Shown here: positions 5,435 through 7,236 of the stretch, piece after piece
Position numbering within the stretch: position 1 is the first letter of the stretch
Layout: every line of letters starts with the position of its first letter
From: an uncultured bacterium
GTDB lineage: Bacteria; Bacillota; Clostridia; Oscillospirales; Oscillospiraceae
Assembly (NCBI GenBank): GCA_949288405.1
Contig: CASEKM010000073.1
Span: forward strand, 1 to 7,236
DNA: 7,236 nucleotides
Direction of reading: 5' to 3'
Notes under the pieces: generated by a model
Database searches by the model: none
Told to the model about the DNA's origin: nothing
What the model saw: only the letters and a program-made list of their open reading frames with translations
Position numbers and translations under genes: made by a program

Positions 5435-7003
5435 TTAAATATCCTGACTGATGCCGTCCCCGGAGTCCTCCTGGGGTTCCTCCTCATCGTCCCGGTCCGG
5501 CTCCCGGGTCTCCTCCTCATCCGGTTCCGTTTCCTCCCGGTCATCCCGGTCCTGGACGTCCTGGGAGGGGGCCTGTTCCTCGCCGGCGGGCTCCTCGCCG
5601 TCCTCTTCGCTGTCCTCGCTGTGGACCGGCGGGAGCGCTCCATTGCGGAAGAAGCGCAGGTTCAGGTCCACATTGCCGGAGATCCCCGGCACCCGGCCGC
5701 TGGAGGTGTACTGCCACATGTCAAAGTCGTAATAGAAGGAGGGATAATCGGTGTACTGGGCCAGCCAGAAGGGGTAGTCGGTGAGCTGGCTCAGGTCCAG
5801 ATTGTTGTAGGCCAGATTCTGATAGAAGTAGATCATGGCGTCATAGCCCGCCGCCTCGATATCTTCACAGAAGGCATTGGCCATGGCGCACAGCAGATCG
5901 GTGTCCGGGATGGTCTGGGTCCGGGAGCCGGTGTAATTCTGCCGCTCCCAGTCAAAGACCACGGGATAGGTGATCTCCCGGCGATAGGGGGCCAGCTGCT
6001 CCACCACATAGGCGGCCTCCTGGCGGGCCTCCTCCACCGTGACAGCCTGGGAGAAATAGTAGATGCCCACATCCAGACCGGCATCCAGCGCGCCCTGGAT
6101 ATTGTCCAGGAAGTGGGTGTCCCCCATCATTTTCCCCTCACTGCCGTAACCCCGGTAGCCGATCCGGATCATGGCAAAATCGATGCCCGCGCCGGCCACC
6201 TGCTGCCAGTCGATCTCCCCCTGGTGGACGGAGACGTCCACCCCGAGGGTCACATGGACGCCGTCCTGGCTGTAGGTCATATAGCCGTTCCGGTCCTTGG
6301 AAAAGCCCTCCGGGTCATAGCGGTTCACCGGTACGCCGTCCAAAATGTCGTAGTAGGCCCCCTGAAACAAAATCTGCTCCCCGTAGGTATGTACCCGGTC
6401 CACCTGCCAGACGATGACGCTGATCTCCGCCCGGGTGATGGACTGCTGGGGCAGGAAGACGGTCTCCCCGTCCACCTCGCTGCCCGTGATGACGCCCAGG
6501 TCATAGAGGGCGTTCAAATAACCGTTGTCCGCGTCTGCAAACGGGGACCTTCCCGCCTGGGGCTCCAGGCCCAGGGCCCTGGCCGCCAGCTCCGCAACCA
6601 GAATGCGGGCCATGGGCTGGTCCAGATCCCCGATCTCCTCCCGGGTCAGGTAGCCGCGCTCCACCGCATAATCCGCATAGCCGCTGGCCCAGTGGTCCCC
6701 GGTGGGCGCCAGATCGCCGCTGCCCGCAGCCTTCAGCACCATCACCAGGGCCGCCCCGGAGGTCAAGGGATCGTTGGCGCCGAACAGGCCGTTCCCATAG
6801 CCGTCGATCATCCCCCGGCTGTTCAGCACCGCCACATATTTATAGTACCAATCGTCCTCCTGGACGTCGGAAAAAGAACTTTGATATCCGCTGGGGACGC
6901 TCAGCCGGTAGGGCGACGCGGCCGCCAACGCGGGCTGTACGCCCATTGCCGCCGCCAGCGCAAGCGCAGCCGCACAGCTTCCAAATCTCTTCAGGACTCT
7001 CAA
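5435..7003 (-). CDS. SLH-domain GH25 lysozyme with acidic C-terminal tail
   Basis: This 522-aa secreted wall hydrolase would cut peptidoglycan between N-acetylmuramic acid and N-acetylglucosamine. A signal peptide covers residues 1-27 (MRVLKRF, Ala/Leu core, ALA cleavage). Three S-layer-homology repeats follow at about 44-94 (FSDV, DGYGNG), 104-145 and 154-204 (PFADADNGY, ITRAE), normally binding pyruvylated wall polymers. The GH25 domain spans about 252-453, with D256 in GVDVSVHQG, the catalytic pair D351/E353 in VVFDWE, DMWQY near 428-432 and D446 in GNVDLN. The last 61 residues contain 31 Asp/Glu and look disordered. I chose the TTG at 7003 since GGAGGG is 7 bases upstream and it starts directly on the signal peptide. 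ATG at 7018 and GTG at 7030 are in-frame alternatives with weaker sites. It could act in wall remodelling, division or spore germination; the sequence does not say which. Confidence 0.93.
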   Translation of the reverse strand: MRVLKRFGSCAAALALAAAMGVQPALAAASPYRLSVPSGYQSSFSDVQEDDWYYKYVAVLNSRGMIDGYGNGLFGANDPLTSGAALVMVLKAAGSGDLAPTGDHWASGYADYAVERGYLTREEIGDLDQPMARILVAELAARALGLEPQAGRSPFADADNGYLNALYDLGVITGSEVDGETVFLPQQSITRAEISVIVWQVDRVHTYGEQILFQGAYYDILDGVPVNRYDPEGFSKDRNGYMTYSQDGVHVTLGVDVSVHQGEIDWQQVAGAGIDFAMIRIGYRGYGSEGKMMGDTHFLDNIQGALDAGLDVGIYYFSQAVTVEEARQEAAYVVEQLAPYRREITYPVVFDWERQNYTGSRTQTIPDTDLLCAMANAFCEDIEAAGYDAMIYFYQNLAYNNLDLSQLTDYPFWLAQYTDYPSFYYDFDMWQYTSSGRVPGISGNVDLNLRFFRNGALPPVHSEDSEEDGEEPAGEEQAPSQDVQDRDDREETEPDEEETREPDRDDEEEPQEDSGDGISQDI

Positions 7004-7010
7004 GATCTGA

Positions 7011-7016
7011 CCCTCC
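7011..7016 (-). promoter_or_regulatory. Ribosome binding site deciding a TTG start (lysozyme)
   Basis: GGAGGG on the minus strand, 7 bases before the TTG at 7003, is the best ribosome binding site in the leader. It overlaps the alternative ATG at 7018, whose own upstream sequence offers only GGTG. Confidence 0.6.
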
Positions 7017-7053
7017 ATTTCACATTTCACCGCAAGTTTACCGTAACGAGGCT

Positions 7054-7082
7054 ATTATAGCAAACTCCTCCATTCGACACAA
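7054..7082 (-). promoter_or_regulatory. Promoter of the lysozyme gene
   Basis: Minus-strand TTGTGT (7077-7082) and a perfect TATAAT (7054-7059) are exactly 17 bases apart. The leader to the TTG at 7003 would be about 45 bases. The perfect -10 makes this the most convincing promoter in the window, although the -35 matches only at TTG. Confidence 0.68.
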
Positions 7083-7130
7083 GAGGCATTTCCTGCCTTC
7101 CGTCACGGGGCAGGCGGCGGAGCCGCCGCG

Positions 7131-7167
7131 CAAAAAGAAAGGACGGACAGCAAACACTGTCCGTCCT
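7131..7167 (-). terminator. Terminator of the rRNA operon
   Basis: A perfect 11-bp stem (7140-7150 with 7157-7167, 6-base loop) is followed on the minus strand by TTTCTTTTTG. It starts 5 bases past the mapped 3' end of the 5S rRNA. This is the usual end of an rrn operon and separates it from the lysozyme promoter about 50 bases further on. Confidence 0.85.
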
Positions 7168-7172
7168 ACTGT

Positions 7173-7236
7173 GTTGGCGCTACCTATCTTTCCGGCCCGT
7201 CTCCAGGCAAGTATTTTCGGCAGAAGCGAGCTTAAC
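7173..7236 (-). rRNA. rrf: 5S ribosomal RNA, 3' portion (5' end outside window)
   Basis: Read on the minus strand the segment begins with GTTAAGCTC, the conserved 5S stretch after the CCGAAC loop. It continues through CTGCCGAAAATACTTG, a GCCTG-GAGA-CGGGC hairpin and GATAGGTAGCGCCAAC. The last bases would close helix I with the 5' end lying beyond the window. About 64 of the usual 115-120 bases are present. I recognise this from conserved 5S features; the exact 3' end is uncertain by a few bases. Terminal placement just before a terminator suggests it is the last gene of a 16S-23S-5S operon transcribed toward the lysozyme gene. Confidence 0.85.

Noticed and set aside
5378..7060. A 560-residue open frame on the plus strand, antisense to the lysozyme gene
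   Set aside because: It runs through the lysozyme's terminator and promoter, has no domain and mirrors the codon structure of the real gene.
7092..7127. GC-rich inverted repeats between the rRNA terminator and the lysozyme promoter as a second terminator
   Set aside because: GGCGGC/GCCGCC (7113-7127) and CCTGCC/GGCAGG (7092-7113) can pair, but neither is followed by a T-run on either strand and they overlap each other; probably composition or minor structure.
838..7236. A new defence system, mobile island or biosynthetic cluster
   Set aside because: All the genes belong to familiar families, there is no transposase, integrase, toxin-antitoxin pair or direct-repeat boundary, and each unit has its own terminator, so no new multi-gene system can be supported.

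Overview
The window looks like part of the chromosome of a GC-rich, Gram-positive anaerobic Clostridia member. A gut Oscillospirales relative (Flavonifractor/Lawsonibacter-like) is my best guess. The grounds are a Bacillota-type RNase Y, strong GGAGG ribosome binding sites, LysM and S-layer-homology (SLH) wall-anchoring domains, a flavin reductase/rubredoxin fusion typical of strict anaerobes, and a clostridial-looking 5S rRNA. The genus is inference; no database comparison was possible.

Layout, left to right. Positions 1-759 (+) hold the C-terminal half of RNase Y (rny), which runs into a strong hairpin terminator (778-813) that probably also serves the convergent genes. Everything after that is on the minus strand. 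A two-gene operon encodes an ECF-type sigma factor (1890-2378) and a membrane-anchored DUF4179-like protein, probably its anti-sigma partner (838-1893). The two genes overlap by 4 bases. Next comes a secreted 5'-nucleotidase/metallophosphatase with a five-copy hexapeptide linker and a C-terminal LysM domain (2543-4465). A flavin reductase with a short C-terminal rubredoxin domain follows (4641-5261), under a promoter that carries a Fur/PerR-like 7-1-7 palindrome. Then comes a secreted SLH-anchored GH25 lysozyme with a very acidic tail (5435-7003). The right edge (7173-7236) is the 3' part of a 5S rRNA on the minus strand, followed by its own terminator.

The minus-strand block is a series of short transcription units, each ended by a hairpin. 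Two encode wall-attached exoenzymes that use different anchors (LysM and SLH). One is a surface or stress-sensing sigma/anti-sigma pair. One is a cytoplasmic redox protein likely controlled by peroxide or iron. They do not form an obvious single pathway, and I see no mobile element, CRISPR array or clearly new multi-gene system. The most informative non-coding signal is the 25-bp imperfect palindrome at 5301-5325. No gene-free stretch exceeds 300 bases; the intergenic gaps are about 80-175 bases and are accounted for by promoters, operators and terminators.
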